A stretch of 50,733 nt of DNA from Halieaceae bacterium (GTDB taxonomy: Bacteria; Pseudomonadota; Gammaproteobacteria; Pseudomonadales; Halieaceae): the NCBI GenBank assembly GCA_902631395.1, contig CACOYM010000015.1:1-50733 (forward strand), in the 5' to 3' direction. Under the pieces are notes generated by a model. It had not been told where the DNA came from. It worked only from the letters and a program-made list of their open reading frames with translations, and did no database searches. Position numbers and translations under genes: made by a program. Shown here in pieces: positions 34,114 through 42,610 of this stretch. The number at the start of each line of letters is the position of its first letter. Position 1 is the stretch's first letter.

Positions 34114-35646
34114 CTAAAAGGGGCCCCGGTTTGTTTCCCACATCTGTTTGCTAATGCCATCTTCGATGATTTCGGCATAGACCCGCGCACTGTCTCGGGG
34201 CGTGCGGGTAAAGTCGGTATCGTAATCGACGGCGAACAATCCAAATCGAGGTCCGAAGCCCTCTGCCCATTCGAAGTTATCGAGGTGGGACCAGTGGAAA
34301 TAGCCCTGAATGTCGATGCCCAGATTGTTTACGGCGTGCCAAACCTCGCGGAGATGACTCACCAAAAAAATTTGCCGAAGTGAATCCGGCTGTGCAGCAT
34401 CGGCGATGCCGTTCTCCAATATTTGAATGGGCTTTTGGTAGCGTTGCCATGCTTCCTCTAGGACGGTGCTGAAACCGATGGGATACAGCGCCCACCCGAG
34501 GTCACTAGTGAGCTCCGCCGGATCGCTGGGGTCATGGGTATGTGTCATGGGTCCCGCGGCCATCGCATCAACATCCATTTGCACATAGAAGCGACCGTAG
34601 TAGTTGATACCAACGTAATCCTGGGTGCCTTTCAGGCCATCGATGATGACGTTGAAGTCGGTGTCGGTCATCGCGTAGATTCCGTTTTCGATTGCATCGA
34701 AAACATCCCAAATAAAAGCCTGCTGCACAAAGCCAGCGGCAAGACGATCTAGCGGGTGCCAGTTTCGCCAGGGTTCGAAGGCGCGAGTGTGTTGTGTGAG
34801 GCCAACTGAGATGGACTGCCCACGTGCCTCAGCGTCGGTGTGCAGAATGCGATAAGCATCAGCATGCGCGCGCAGCAGTTGTGCCACCACGGGGGCTACA
34901 TCGATTGGGCCGGGACGTTGCTCCAGCGGTGGGAAAATGCCCTCGATGTAACCCCACAACACATACACCATAGGCTCATTGAGCGTGCACCAGTGATCGA
35001 TCGCCGGGCCCAGTAATTCGGAGACCGCTTCCACGTAATGCATCCAATGTGAGAGTGCGTCTGGGCGCTCCCAACCTCGCTGGCCGTCCTGTTCCTCCCA
35101 AAACCATTCGGGCGTGGAAAAGTGAAAGAGCGTAACATGAGGCTCCAGTCCGTTTGCTTTGGCGGCGGCGATCACGTCCTGATAGAACGCTACACCGGCC
35201 GGGTCCGGTTCGGCCATATTTGCGCGGGGAAAGAGGCGTGCCCAGGAGAGGCTGAAACGGTAACTGTTCAGTCCCAGTTTGGCGAGTTCTACAAAATCGC
35301 TCTCGTAACGGCTATCGAAATCCACTTTTTTCTGGCGCACTTCGGCAGAGTACTGATCGAGATCTCGGATGTGGCCCGGCTTGGCTTGTCCGGGCTTGTT
35401 GCCCGCGCCTGTCTTTGATTCGTGTATGACGCGTCGCTCAAAAGCCGTCCAGTCGCTGGGTTGTTGGTGTTCGACATGTTGCGCCGCCACGGCGACCCCC
35501 CACTTAAAGTCATCGGGGAATGAAAGCGGATAGATCGCGTCGATTTTTGAGGCAGTTTTGACGCCGCGTGATACGCCAAAAATCAACGGCGTGAAAAGCG
35601 TCATCGCAATCAGCGCGGCCAGAGATACAGCAATAAAGGTTCTCAT
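34114..35646 (-). CDS. GH1 beta-glycosidase with N-terminal membrane anchor or signal
   Basis: A 510-residue glycoside hydrolase family 1 enzyme. FPDDFKWGVAVAAQHVEH is the family's N-terminal strand. The acid/base is Glu224 in TLNEP and the nucleophile is Glu411 in QILENG, so both catalytic residues are present. Such enzymes remove terminal beta-glucosyl or galactosyl residues. Unlike most cytoplasmic GH1 proteins it begins with a hydrophobic helix (MRTFIAVSLAALIAMTLFTPLIFGV), which suggests a periplasmic or inner-membrane-anchored form. I choose ATG 35646, with GGGA upstream; a longer frame to 35694 has no support. It is a single gene between the dehydrogenase operon and the decarboxylase. 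Confidence 0.87.
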   Translation of the reverse strand: MRTFIAVSLAALIAMTLFTPLIFGVSRGVKTASKIDAIYPLSFPDDFKWGVAVAAQHVEHQQPSDWTAFERRVIHESKTGAGNKPGQAKPGHIRDLDQYSAEVRQKKVDFDSRYESDFVELAKLGLNSYRFSLSWARLFPRANMAEPDPAGVAFYQDVIAAAKANGLEPHVTLFHFSTPEWFWEEQDGQRGWERPDALSHWMHYVEAVSELLGPAIDHWCTLNEPMVYVLWGYIEGIFPPLEQRPGPIDVAPVVAQLLRAHADAYRILHTDAEARGQSISVGLTQHTRAFEPWRNWHPLDRLAAGFVQQAFIWDVFDAIENGIYAMTDTDFNVIIDGLKGTQDYVGINYYGRFYVQMDVDAMAAGPMTHTHDPSDPAELTSDLGWALYPIGFSTVLEEAWQRYQKPIQILENGIADAAQPDSLRQIFLVSHLREVWHAVNNLGIDIQGYFHWSHLDNFEWAEGFGPRFGLFAVDYDTDFTRTPRDSARVYAEIIEDGISKQMWETNRGPF

Positions 35647-36020
35647 TACAGATGTCCCTGCTTCCCAAGAGTCCGCAGATTGAGTGCCTCGCACAGCGGC
35701 ACCAACCTTTTACCGCAATCATGCCAAGTGTAACTAGACTCATCGTAACTTTTCAAAAACTGCGACCAGCACGTCATCTCGGCAAGAAGATCGCTACCGC
35801 ACACGAAATAGACCTCCTGGCGATATACCCCGTTATGTCCCGTAAGTTGGTGCGCAGAGGACTTGTTGCGTATCTTAGGGGGGAGACACTCGTAACGAGA
35901 GAGCATGAGCAGGCATTCCGGCGGAGCTGCTAGCTACCGCGTAAGGGCGCGTAAGCCACTTTATCGTCATTGCAGCGGCTATTCACCACTCTCGTCATGA
36001 GCGAGTGGCGTGGTGTCTGG
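35647..36020. other. Intergenic region between the GH1 and decarboxylase genes
   Basis: A 374-nt gap on the - strand. It holds an inverted repeat CCACTC (35986–35991)/GAGTGG (36003–36008) just beyond the decarboxylase stop, which could form a weak hairpin but has no T-run. A 93-codon + frame (35652–35933) has no recognisable domain and no ribosome-binding site. I see nothing else. Confidence 0.5.
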
Positions 36021-37367
36021 CTAGAGCGTATCGAGTATGAGTTGTATGTCTTTCCGGCTGGTGCGTGGATTCACAATACAGAACCGCAGCACCGTCTCGC
36101 CATCATGTTTCGTGGGGGTCACAAGGCCATCTCCGCGCTCCAGAAGCGCGTCGCTCCAGACTTTGTAGTCTTCCGGTGACCAGCCTACGCGGCGAAAAAC
36201 GCAAATTGATAGTCGTTGCTCGGTCACCATTTCCAGATTAGGGTGTGCCTCAATCATGGTGGCAGCCTCGCGGGCGCAGTCCAATGTCATCTCAACGGCT
36301 TGCGCGTAGGCCTCCGTACCATGCACTGCGAGGCTGAACCAGAATGGCAGGCCTCTAGCCCGCCGCGACAGGTGGTGCGCGTAATCGCTGGGATTCCAGA
36401 TACCATCGTAAAACACCTCGAGATAATCGCCATGCTGCCGGTGCGCTGTGCGCGCTTTCTCCGGATTGGCGTAGATCAGTGCGCAGCAATCGAGGGGTGC
36501 AAACAGCCATTTGTGCGGATCGACTATGAAGCTGTCAGCTCGCTCGATGCCGTCGAAAAGTGCCCGCGTAGACTGCGCTGCAAGTGCAGCACCACCATAA
36601 GCACCGTCTACATGGAACCAAATGTCTTCCGCGGCACATACATCGCCAATACCCTCCATGTCATCGATTATCCCAAGATTGGTCGTGCCGGCCGTGCAGG
36701 CAACGGCGAACAGTCGCGATCGATCGGCTTTTGGAAGAGCCGCAATCGTCGCGGCAACGTCGGCGCCTGTCAGCTGATGGCCTCCAGACTGAACAATGTC
36801 TGCATCCATTACCTGCGCCGCTTGGCCTACCGAGGCGTGGGCGCCGCGAGAAGAGATGATCAGGCCGCGTTGACGGTCATGATCGGGCGATTTTTGCCGC
36901 CAATCGAAGCGTGCGGCGACCAGCGCCGAGAGGTTTCCCGCCGTGCCGCCGCTGACGAATACGCCGCCCGCCTCAGCTGGCAATCCGGCGATGTCGGCGA
37001 TCCAACGCAGTGCCTGATTTTCCGCATAGATCGCACCCGCGCCCTCAAGCCAGCTGCTCGCACAGATGTTGGAGGCGCCAACAACGAGATCAAACAAGGT
37101 AGAGACCTCGGACGGTGCGGTGGGAACAAAGGCTAAGTAGCGTGGGTGATCCTCGGAAATACAGGCGGGTGCTAGCGTATCAATGAATAATTTCAGCGCC
37201 TGCTCGCCGCCAAGGCCATTCGACGTAATGGTCTGACCTACCCGTTCCGCCAGCGTCCTCTGGGGCAGTGGGTGATCAATTGTCGGCGGGTCCATTCGCA
37301 TGCGTTCCATCGCGTAGGCGAGGATCGATTCAGACAGCGCTTCTATGTCGGGTTTCATCTGATGCAT
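36021..37367 (-). CDS. Group II PLP-dependent amino acid decarboxylase
   Basis: A 448-residue decarboxylase of the aromatic-L-amino-acid/glutamate/diaminobutyrate group. The PLP Lys is Lys286 in VDPHKWLFAP, and the upstream HVDGAYGGAA holds the Asp that bonds the pyridine nitrogen. GGVFVSGGTAGNLSALVAAR is the cofactor-phosphate loop. It would decarboxylate an amino acid to an amine; the substrate cannot be fixed from sequence. ATG 37367 or the in-frame ATG 37358 may start it, and neither has a clear ribosome-binding site. It is followed by the GH1 gene and lies 105 nt downstream of alanine dehydrogenase on the same strand, beyond the ald terminator. Confidence 0.87.
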   Translation of the reverse strand: MHQMKPDIEALSESILAYAMERMRMDPPTIDHPLPQRTLAERVGQTITSNGLGGEQALKLFIDTLAPACISEDHPRYLAFVPTAPSEVSTLFDLVVGASNICASSWLEGAGAIYAENQALRWIADIAGLPAEAGGVFVSGGTAGNLSALVAARFDWRQKSPDHDRQRGLIISSRGAHASVGQAAQVMDADIVQSGGHQLTGADVAATIAALPKADRSRLFAVACTAGTTNLGIIDDMEGIGDVCAAEDIWFHVDGAYGGAALAAQSTRALFDGIERADSFIVDPHKWLFAPLDCCALIYANPEKARTAHRQHGDYLEVFYDGIWNPSDYAHHLSRRARGLPFWFSLAVHGTEAYAQAVEMTLDCAREAATMIEAHPNLEMVTEQRLSICVFRRVGWSPEDYKVWSDALLERGDGLVTPTKHDGETVLRFCIVNPRTSRKDIQLILDTL

Positions 37368-37452
37368 AAATGAGTGCGTTTTACGAGTCTTGGTTCAAGT
37401 GTGCAGTAATTTGCGCGCGGTAAGAAGCACTGAATCACCTCTCCCTCGTCGT

Positions 37453-37486
37453 AAAAAAGCGCGGGTGCTCGCTCAAGCGCTTTTTA
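37453..37486 (-). terminator. Rho-independent terminator overlapping the end of ald
   Basis: On the - strand AAAAAGCGC (rc of 37477–37485) pairs with GCGCTTTTT (rc of 37454–37462) across a 14-nt loop and leads into a T-run. The ald stop codon (37473–37475) lies in the loop, so the 5' arm of the stem is read as the last ald codons. It should end the ald transcript before the decarboxylase gene. Confidence 0.7.
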
Positions 37487-38612
37487 AGTGAGCCGACTGG
37501 CTGACCATATCTGCAGGCTGACGCCAAGTGGTGCCAAGCGCCTCTGCCAGCGCCTGGTGAGTCAGCTGACCCTTAAATACGTTCAGGCCTGCAATGAAGT
37601 GCGGGTCGGCGAGCAGTGTCTCTCTACATCCCTTTGACGCTAGTCGCGCGATGTAGGGAAGAGTCGCATTAGTGAGCGCCAGAGTGGCGGTTTGGGCGAC
37701 GGCCCCCGGCATGTTGGCCACGCAATAATGCACAACGTTGTCGACGATATAGGTGGGTTCAGCGTGGGTGGTTGCTCGAGAGGTTTCAAAGCACCCTCCC
37801 TGATCGATGGCCACATCGACAAGAACGGTGCGCGGCTTCAGAAGTCGCAACATGTCGGCAGAGATGAGTTTGGGCGCAGAGGCGCCCGGAATGAGGACCG
37901 CGCCAATAATGAGGTCTGCCTCGCGCGCATGATCCTCGATGCTCTCTGCCGTCGAGTAGATGGTCCGCAACTGTCCGCGGTACAGCTCTTCCAGTTTGGC
38001 GAGTTTTGCGACTGAGCGGTCGATAACAGTGACATCCGCTCCCATGCCCACTGCAACGCGGAGAGCGCTACTGCCGACAATACCTCCGCCCAGTACCAGA
38101 ACCTTGGCAGGCGCGACGCCCGGTACGCCGCCCAACAGGGTGCCGTTGCCGCCCTTCTGGACTTCCATATGATGCGCACCCGCCTGCACTGACAACCTGC
38201 CTGCGATGGCGCTCATCGGCGCGAGCAAGGGTAATCCGCCTTCTCGTGAGGTGATAGTCTCGTAAGCAATGCAGGTCGCGCCTGACGCCATCAGTAGCTC
38301 AGCTTGATTTAGATCTGCTGCCAGGTGCAGATAGGTGAATAGCGTTTGCTCCGGTCTCAGCCAACGGCACTCCTGCGGCTGCGGTTCCTTTACCTTCACT
38401 ATCAGATCAGCCTCAGTGAAGACCCGCTCTGCCGAATCGATGATGGTCGCGCCCGCTGCTGCGTAGAGCTCATCAGTAAGCCCGATAGCGGCGCCTGCGT
38501 CACGCTCTACCAACACCTGATGCTGATTCGCTGAGAGCTCCCGGACGCCGGCTGGAGTCATTCCAACGCGGAATTCCTGCGCTTTGATCTCCTTTGGTAC
38601 TCCTATCAGCAT
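37473..38612 (-). CDS. ald: Alanine dehydrogenase
   Basis: A 379-residue NAD-dependent alanine dehydrogenase, which interconverts L-alanine and pyruvate with ammonia. Family hallmarks are [20 protein letters not shown] at the N-terminus, the substrate Lys in KVKEPQ, the catalytic His in YLHLAAD, the dinucleotide motif [22 protein letters not shown], and DQGGCFETS near the C-terminus. I choose ATG 38612, with GGGAG 8 nt upstream; the GTG at 38621 would be too near that site. It is divergent from an Lrp/AsnC regulator across an AT-rich region, the usual arrangement for regulated ald genes. Confidence 0.95.
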   Translation of the reverse strand: MLIGVPKEIKAQEFRVGMTPAGVRELSANQHQVLVERDAGAAIGLTDELYAAAGATIIDSAERVFTEADLIVKVKEPQPQECRWLRPEQTLFTYLHLAADLNQAELLMASGATCIAYETITSREGGLPLLAPMSAIAGRLSVQAGAHHMEVQKGGNGTLLGGVPGVAPAKVLVLGGGIVGSSALRVAVGMGADVTVIDRSVAKLAKLEELYRGQLRTIYSTAESIEDHAREADLIIGAVLIPGASAPKLISADMLRLLKPRTVLVDVAIDQGGCFETSRATTHAEPTYIVDNVVHYCVANMPGAVAQTATLALTNATLPYIARLASKGCRETLLADPHFIAGLNVFKGQLTHQALAEALGTTWRQPADMVSQSAHLKSA

Positions 38613-38689
38613 GCCCTGCACTCCCGTGATTTACTGTTGCATCGCTTCCTAAAATTATGGGAACTGATGGGATCACGGGGAAGGTAATA

Positions 38690-38800
38690 GACACCTTATT
38701 TCACGACAAAAAAATTCAAAATAAATAAATAACGCGTAAAATTAAGTTAATATGACTGCTTAAATTGTGAAAGTTAGTCATTATTTTATTCTGTATGCGC
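38690..38800. promoter_or_regulatory. AT-rich divergent promoter region between ald and the Lrp-type gene
   Basis: The 218-nt ald–lrp intergenic space includes a strongly AT-rich part (A-run at about 38706–38712, AAATAAATAAATAA at 38720–38733, and TTATTTTATT further right), unlike its surroundings. Lrp/AsnC proteins bind degenerate AT-rich sites and wrap DNA, so this is the probable control region for both genes. No exact palindromic site is claimed. Confidence 0.5.
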
Positions 38801-38830
38801 TGAGCGCGTGCAGTTTCGAGGATTATCCGC

Positions 38831-39310
38831 GTGTCAAATCAGTCACATCAGCTGGACAGGATTGATCGCAACATTATTAGATTGTTGCAAAAGAATGCGC
38901 GCATGCCGCATACCGAATTGGCCCGAAAAGTGGGATTGACTACGACTCCCTGCAAAGAGCGTGTTCGGCGACTCGAGAGTGACGGTGTGATTCAGCGATA
39001 CCAAGCAGTGCTTAACCCTGAGGCATTGGATCGTGGCTTGGTGGTGTTTGTGCAAATTCGTCTCAATCGCACCTCACAAGATATTTTCGAAGAGTTTACC
39101 GCGCGGGCCGTGGACCTACCGGAGGTTCAGGAATGCTATCTGGTATCAGGCAATTTCGACTATCTTCTGAAGGCGCGGGTAGCGGACATGAGTGCTTATC
39201 GGACGCTCTTGGGTGAGACTCTGCTAACACTGCCTGGCGTGCTCGAATCCACCAGTTATGTTGTGATGGAACAGGTGAGCGAGTCCTTGATGTTACCTGT
39301 GCCAGTCTGA
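38831..39310 (+). CDS. Lrp/AsnC family transcriptional regulator
   Basis: A 159-residue Lrp/AsnC regulator of usual length. The N-terminal winged helix-turn-helix (about 8–55) shows LDRIDRNIIRLLQKNARMPHTELARKVGLTTTPCKERVRRLESDG. The C-terminal RAM domain (about 70–150), which binds amino acids and forms octamers, has VQECYLVSGNFDYLLKARVADM. The start is GTG 38831 with GAGGA upstream. It is divergent from ald, so it most likely senses alanine or leucine and activates ald, as is known for several Lrp-type regulators. That role is inferred from position. Confidence 0.93.
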   Translation: MSNQSHQLDRIDRNIIRLLQKNARMPHTELARKVGLTTTPCKERVRRLESDGVIQRYQAVLNPEALDRGLVVFVQIRLNRTSQDIFEEFTARAVDLPEVQECYLVSGNFDYLLKARVADMSAYRTLLGETLLTLPGVLESTSYVVMEQVSESLMLPVPV

Positions 39311-39787
39311 GGCACTTACTTCACCGTTAAGTGAGGTGATTCCAGATGATCGGTGCAAGGTCCGCCTATCTGCCTTTTCAGTCCGGCTAATCTTCCAGAG
39401 CTATGCCAGCACAGTGGACAGTCCGAGCTACACCAAGTTGTAGCGGCAGGGGTACCGGGTTTTGGTAACGGAAAAGCGATGATGCCGCAAGCAGCTCTCC
39501 GAAGAGAGTGATGGCGGTTACTAGACCACGCTATGTTGCCCTGTCTTTTGGTTTTAAATGACGTGCGTTAATTTCAAGCCCTTAAGCCACGCCGTCAAAA
39601 AATGCGGCATGAGCCCTCCCCCAGCATTCTTAAACCCATTTGGGGACGCAGAATGGCATAGGTTATGTCATCATGCGGCGCTCCACGTGCCCTGCGGCGG
39701 GTGACACTGAGTTGCCCTCGCGCAGTATGTGCTGAAAAAAATTAAGTAAGCGGCATCCTCCGCAAAATCTATCGAAAGAGGCTCATT
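39311..39787. other. 477-nt gap between the Lrp-type and acyl-CoA dehydrogenase genes
   Basis: No known gene is visible. A + frame of 48 codons (ATG 39558, TGA 39702–39704) encodes a small protein with four Cys and five His (MTCVNFKPLSHAVKKCG at the start), but no ribosome-binding site precedes it and I know no family. The last 60 nt contain the AGAGG site of the acyl-CoA dehydrogenase. The region may carry the promoter of the acyl-CoA operon. Confidence 0.45.
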
Positions 39788-41038
39788 ATGGACTTGGGTG
39801 TATCGGAGCGCGCTGCGCTATTAATGGAGCAGGTAAGGCAGTTTATTCGCGATCACATCCTGCCCGTCGAGCACGAGTTTATTGCAGAGATCGAGGTTGA
39901 TGATCCCTTTGTTCTCACCGCTCGTCAGCTCGATATCCTGAGCTCCCTAAAATGTCTTGCCCGCGACAAAGGTTTATGGAATTTCTTTTTGACAGGTCAT
40001 GAGGGCTCTGGCCTGAGCACCGTCGAGTACGCTTATCTCGCGGAAGAGATGGGCAAGTCACGTCTAGCTGCTGAGATTTTTAATTGCTCAGCTCCCGATA
40101 CGGGCAACATGGAAGTGCTACACAAATATGGTACCGAGGCGCAAAAAAAGGAGTGGCTAGAGCCGCTGCTCGCCGGTGAAATTCGTTCATGTTTTGGTAT
40201 GACAGAGCCTGACGTGGCGTCCTCGGACGCAACGAACATCTGTACCTCTGCGATGCTTGAGGGCAATGAGTGGGTGATAAATGGCGAAAAGCACTGGACC
40301 TCGGGTGCGGGCGATCCGCGCTGTAAGATCATGATCTGTATGGTCAAGACCGATCCCGACGCCCCGAAGCACCTGCAACAGTCTCAAATTCTTGTGCCGT
40401 TGAACACGCCAGGGGTCAATATTGTGCGGCCATTGAAGGTTTTCAACATGCTCGATGCGCCCCATGGTCACATGAGGGTGAAACTCGAGAATGTCCGCGT
40501 GCCTAACGACAACATAATTCTCGGGCCCGGTCGCGGTTTTGAAATCTCACAAGGTCGTCTCGGCCCTGGCCGCATTCATCATTGTATGCGCTCTATCGGT
40601 TCAGCGGAGAAGGCGCTGGAATTACTCTGTGAGCGTGCGACACAGCGCGAGGCCTTCGGTCGGCCGCTTTACAAATTGGGCGGCAACATTGACGTGATTG
40701 CGGACGCGCGCATGAACATCGAGCAAGCTCGACTCCTCACACTTAAGACGGCGTGGATGATGGATCACACCTCGCCCAAAGAGGCGCGTATTTGGATCTC
40801 GATGATCAAGACCGTGGTGCCGAATATGGCGCTGAAGGTGATCGACGATGCGATCCAGATTCACGGTGGTATTGGCGTTTCTCAGGACACGCCTCTGGCA
40901 GAGATGTGGTCGGGGCAGCGCACCCTGAGGCTAGCCGACGGTCCCGATGCCGTGCATCGCATGGTGGTTGGTCGTAACGAAATTAAACAGTACTTGGCTG
41001 AGTCCGGCGACGTGGCAGCTACCTTTCGCGAAAGTTGA
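39788..41038 (+). CDS. Acyl-CoA dehydrogenase (ACAD10/11-like)
   Basis: A 416-residue flavin-dependent acyl-CoA dehydrogenase. Blocks include FNCSAPDTGNMEVLHKYGTE, the FAD/substrate segment CFGMTEPDVASSDATNI, INGEKHWTSGAGDPRC, and the C-terminal IQIHGGIGVSQDTPLAEMW. The pattern (APDTGNMEVL, TEPDVASSDATN) is close to the ACAD10/11 group, which in animals acts on 4-hydroxyacyl or branched acyl-CoA. It introduces the 2,3 double bond in the first oxidation step. AGAGG precedes ATG 39788. It opens a run of seven + genes for acyl-CoA breakdown, and the MaoC gene follows 31 nt later. Confidence 0.93.
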   Translation: MDLGVSERAALLMEQVRQFIRDHILPVEHEFIAEIEVDDPFVLTARQLDILSSLKCLARDKGLWNFFLTGHEGSGLSTVEYAYLAEEMGKSRLAAEIFNCSAPDTGNMEVLHKYGTEAQKKEWLEPLLAGEIRSCFGMTEPDVASSDATNICTSAMLEGNEWVINGEKHWTSGAGDPRCKIMICMVKTDPDAPKHLQQSQILVPLNTPGVNIVRPLKVFNMLDAPHGHMRVKLENVRVPNDNIILGPGRGFEISQGRLGPGRIHHCMRSIGSAEKALELLCERATQREAFGRPLYKLGGNIDVIADARMNIEQARLLTLKTAWMMDHTSPKEARIWISMIKTVVPNMALKVIDDAIQIHGGIGVSQDTPLAEMWSGQRTLRLADGPDAVHRMVVGRNEIKQYLAESGDVAATFRES

Positions 41039-41069
41039 GTGGCGCACAACATCACAGGAGAGGATGATT

Positions 41070-41534
41070 ATGGCATTGACCATGGTGAAACCCGAAGAAA
41101 TGGAAAACCAGGCGGGCATAACGCTCCCGCCAGGGGAGTGGTTTGAAATTGACCAGGAGCGAATCAACACGTTTGCGGATTGCACGGAAGACCATCAGTT
41201 CATCCACATTGATGAAGCCGCGGCGGCCCAAACGCCTCTCGGCGGAACCATCGCTCATGGTTTCCTGACGTTGTCGTTGTTGACAAAGCTTTGTGCCGAA
41301 ATTGGCGTGTATCCGGAAGGGATCGTGATGGGATTGAACTACGGGCTCGACAAAGTGCGATTTTTGAACCCTGTGCGGGCGGGCAAGCGAGTCCGCGCTC
41401 ATTGCGAGATTGTCTCGGTCGATCGTAAAGATGCGAACCGGTTTTTGGTGAAGCAGGCGGTCACGGTTGAGATCGAGGGTGAGGAGACTCCTGCGGTCTA
41501 CGCCGAGTGGCTCGGCATGTCGTTCATTGGTTGA
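41070..41534 (+). CDS. MaoC-family (R)-specific enoyl-CoA hydratase (NodN-like)
   Basis: A 154-residue hot-dog-fold hydratase. The catalytic motif is ADCTEDHQFIHIDEAAA, with the active Asp and His; this is the NodN-like variant of the MaoC signature. TIAHGFLTLSLL is the second family block. It would add water to trans-2-enoyl-CoA, giving the (R)-3-hydroxyacyl-CoA. I start it at ATG 41070, 9 nt after AGGAG. The open frame extends back into the acyl-CoA dehydrogenase gene, but that part is not part of the protein. An SDR of the MFE-2 type follows 18 nt later. Confidence 0.9.
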   Translation: MALTMVKPEEMENQAGITLPPGEWFEIDQERINTFADCTEDHQFIHIDEAAAAQTPLGGTIAHGFLTLSLLTKLCAEIGVYPEGIVMGLNYGLDKVRFLNPVRAGKRVRAHCEIVSVDRKDANRFLVKQAVTVEIEGEETPAVYAEWLGMSFIG

Positions 41535-41552
41535 GAGGTTGGGTGCCAGAAA

Positions 41553-42470
41553 ATGACGATTCGATACGACAGTAAAGTGGCGCTGATAACCGGCGCTGGC
41601 GGGGGCCTGGGCAGAAGCCACGCCATTGAATTGGCTAAGCGGGGCGCCAAAGTGGTGGTGAATGACCTTGGTGGTTCGGTGTCGGGTGAGGGTGCAAACT
41701 CTGAAGCCTCTCTCGGTGTAGTGGCTGAAATTGAGTCGTTAGGTGGTGAGGCGATGGCGCATCGTGCCGATGTTGCTGATATTGCGGCAGTCGAGGACAT
41801 GGTCGCTCAGACAATCGACCGATGGGGTCGTATCGACATCCTCGTTAATAATGCAGGGATATTGCGCGATAAAAGCTTTTCGAAAGTGTCGGTGAAGGAT
41901 TTTCGGCTGGTCACCGATGTTCATCTGATGGGCACCATGCACTGCACGAAGGCGTGCTGGGAAATCATGAAAGAGCAGGAGTATGGCCGTATCGTTGTGA
42001 CATCTTCCTCGAGCGGTCTATATGGCAATTTTGGACAGTCCAACTACGGTGCCGCCAAAATGGGGGTAATCGGCATGATGAATACACTGGCTCAAGAGGG
42101 CGCTAAGTACAACGTAAAAATCAACGCGCTGGCGCCTACTGCGGGCACGCGGATGACAGAGGGGCTGATTGAAGAGAAGGCCTTTGCCCTTTTCACACCC
42201 GAGACGGTGACGCCGGCAGTCCTGTATCTCGTCTCTGAGGATGCGCCGACGCGTACAATTCTGGCCGCTGGGGCAGGAAGCTTTGCTGTAGCCAAGATTG
42301 TCGAGACAGAAGGCATTTGGTTACCCGAGGAGGAACAAAGCCCTGAAGGTATTGCTGCGCACTGGGCCCAGATTTCTGACGGCGGTGAGCGTGCTCTCCA
42401 AGTGGGCTATGAGCAGAGCATCAAAATGTTGGGCCAGGCAGCTGCAGGGCTGGGGCTGGACATGGGTTGA
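41553..42470 (+). CDS. SDR-family (3R)-hydroxyacyl-CoA dehydrogenase (MFE-2-like)
   Basis: A 305-residue short-chain dehydrogenase. The NAD-binding motif is TGAGGGLGRSHA (about residues 14–25), NNAG is near residue 100, and the catalytic Ser–Tyr–Lys lie in SSSSGLYGNFGQSNYGAAK. The NDLGGSVSGEG segment and the C-terminal extension are typical of the dehydrogenase unit of peroxisomal multifunctional enzyme type 2. It would oxidise (R)-3-hydroxyacyl-CoA to 3-ketoacyl-CoA. With the preceding MaoC hydratase and the thiolase behind it, this makes a complete (R)-type beta-oxidation set. Confidence 0.9.
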   Translation: MTIRYDSKVALITGAGGGLGRSHAIELAKRGAKVVVNDLGGSVSGEGANSEASLGVVAEIESLGGEAMAHRADVADIAAVEDMVAQTIDRWGRIDILVNNAGILRDKSFSKVSVKDFRLVTDVHLMGTMHCTKACWEIMKEQEYGRIVVTSSSSGLYGNFGQSNYGAAKMGVIGMMNTLAQEGAKYNVKINALAPTAGTRMTEGLIEEKAFALFTPETVTPAVLYLVSEDAPTRTILAAGAGSFAVAKIVETEGIWLPEEEQSPEGIAAHWAQISDGGERALQVGYEQSIKMLGQAAAGLGLDMG

Positions 42471-42610
42471 TGGTAGAGTTTTATAGGATGACCGCGTCAT
42501 ACTTTGCCGCTAATGCCTCATGCAAAACCTATGGTTGGGCCAGCGTCGACTGCTTGAAGCCGCTCAACCTGATCACAACTTTTCATTAACAAAACAGGAA
42601 GGATGTAAAG

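Noticed and set aside
34771..34780. GGTTCGAAGG as a possible tRNA-end att copy
   Set aside because: Only seven bases match the T-loop of tRNA-Lys, and the sequence lies inside the GH1 coding region.
35652..35933. 93-codon + frame upstream of the GH1 gene
   Set aside because: There is no ribosome-binding site and no recognisable family, and it begins in the GH1 promoter region.
36216..37136. 306-codon + strand frame over the decarboxylase
   Set aside because: It is fully antisense to the PLP decarboxylase, which has all its motifs; the + frame has no recognisable domain.
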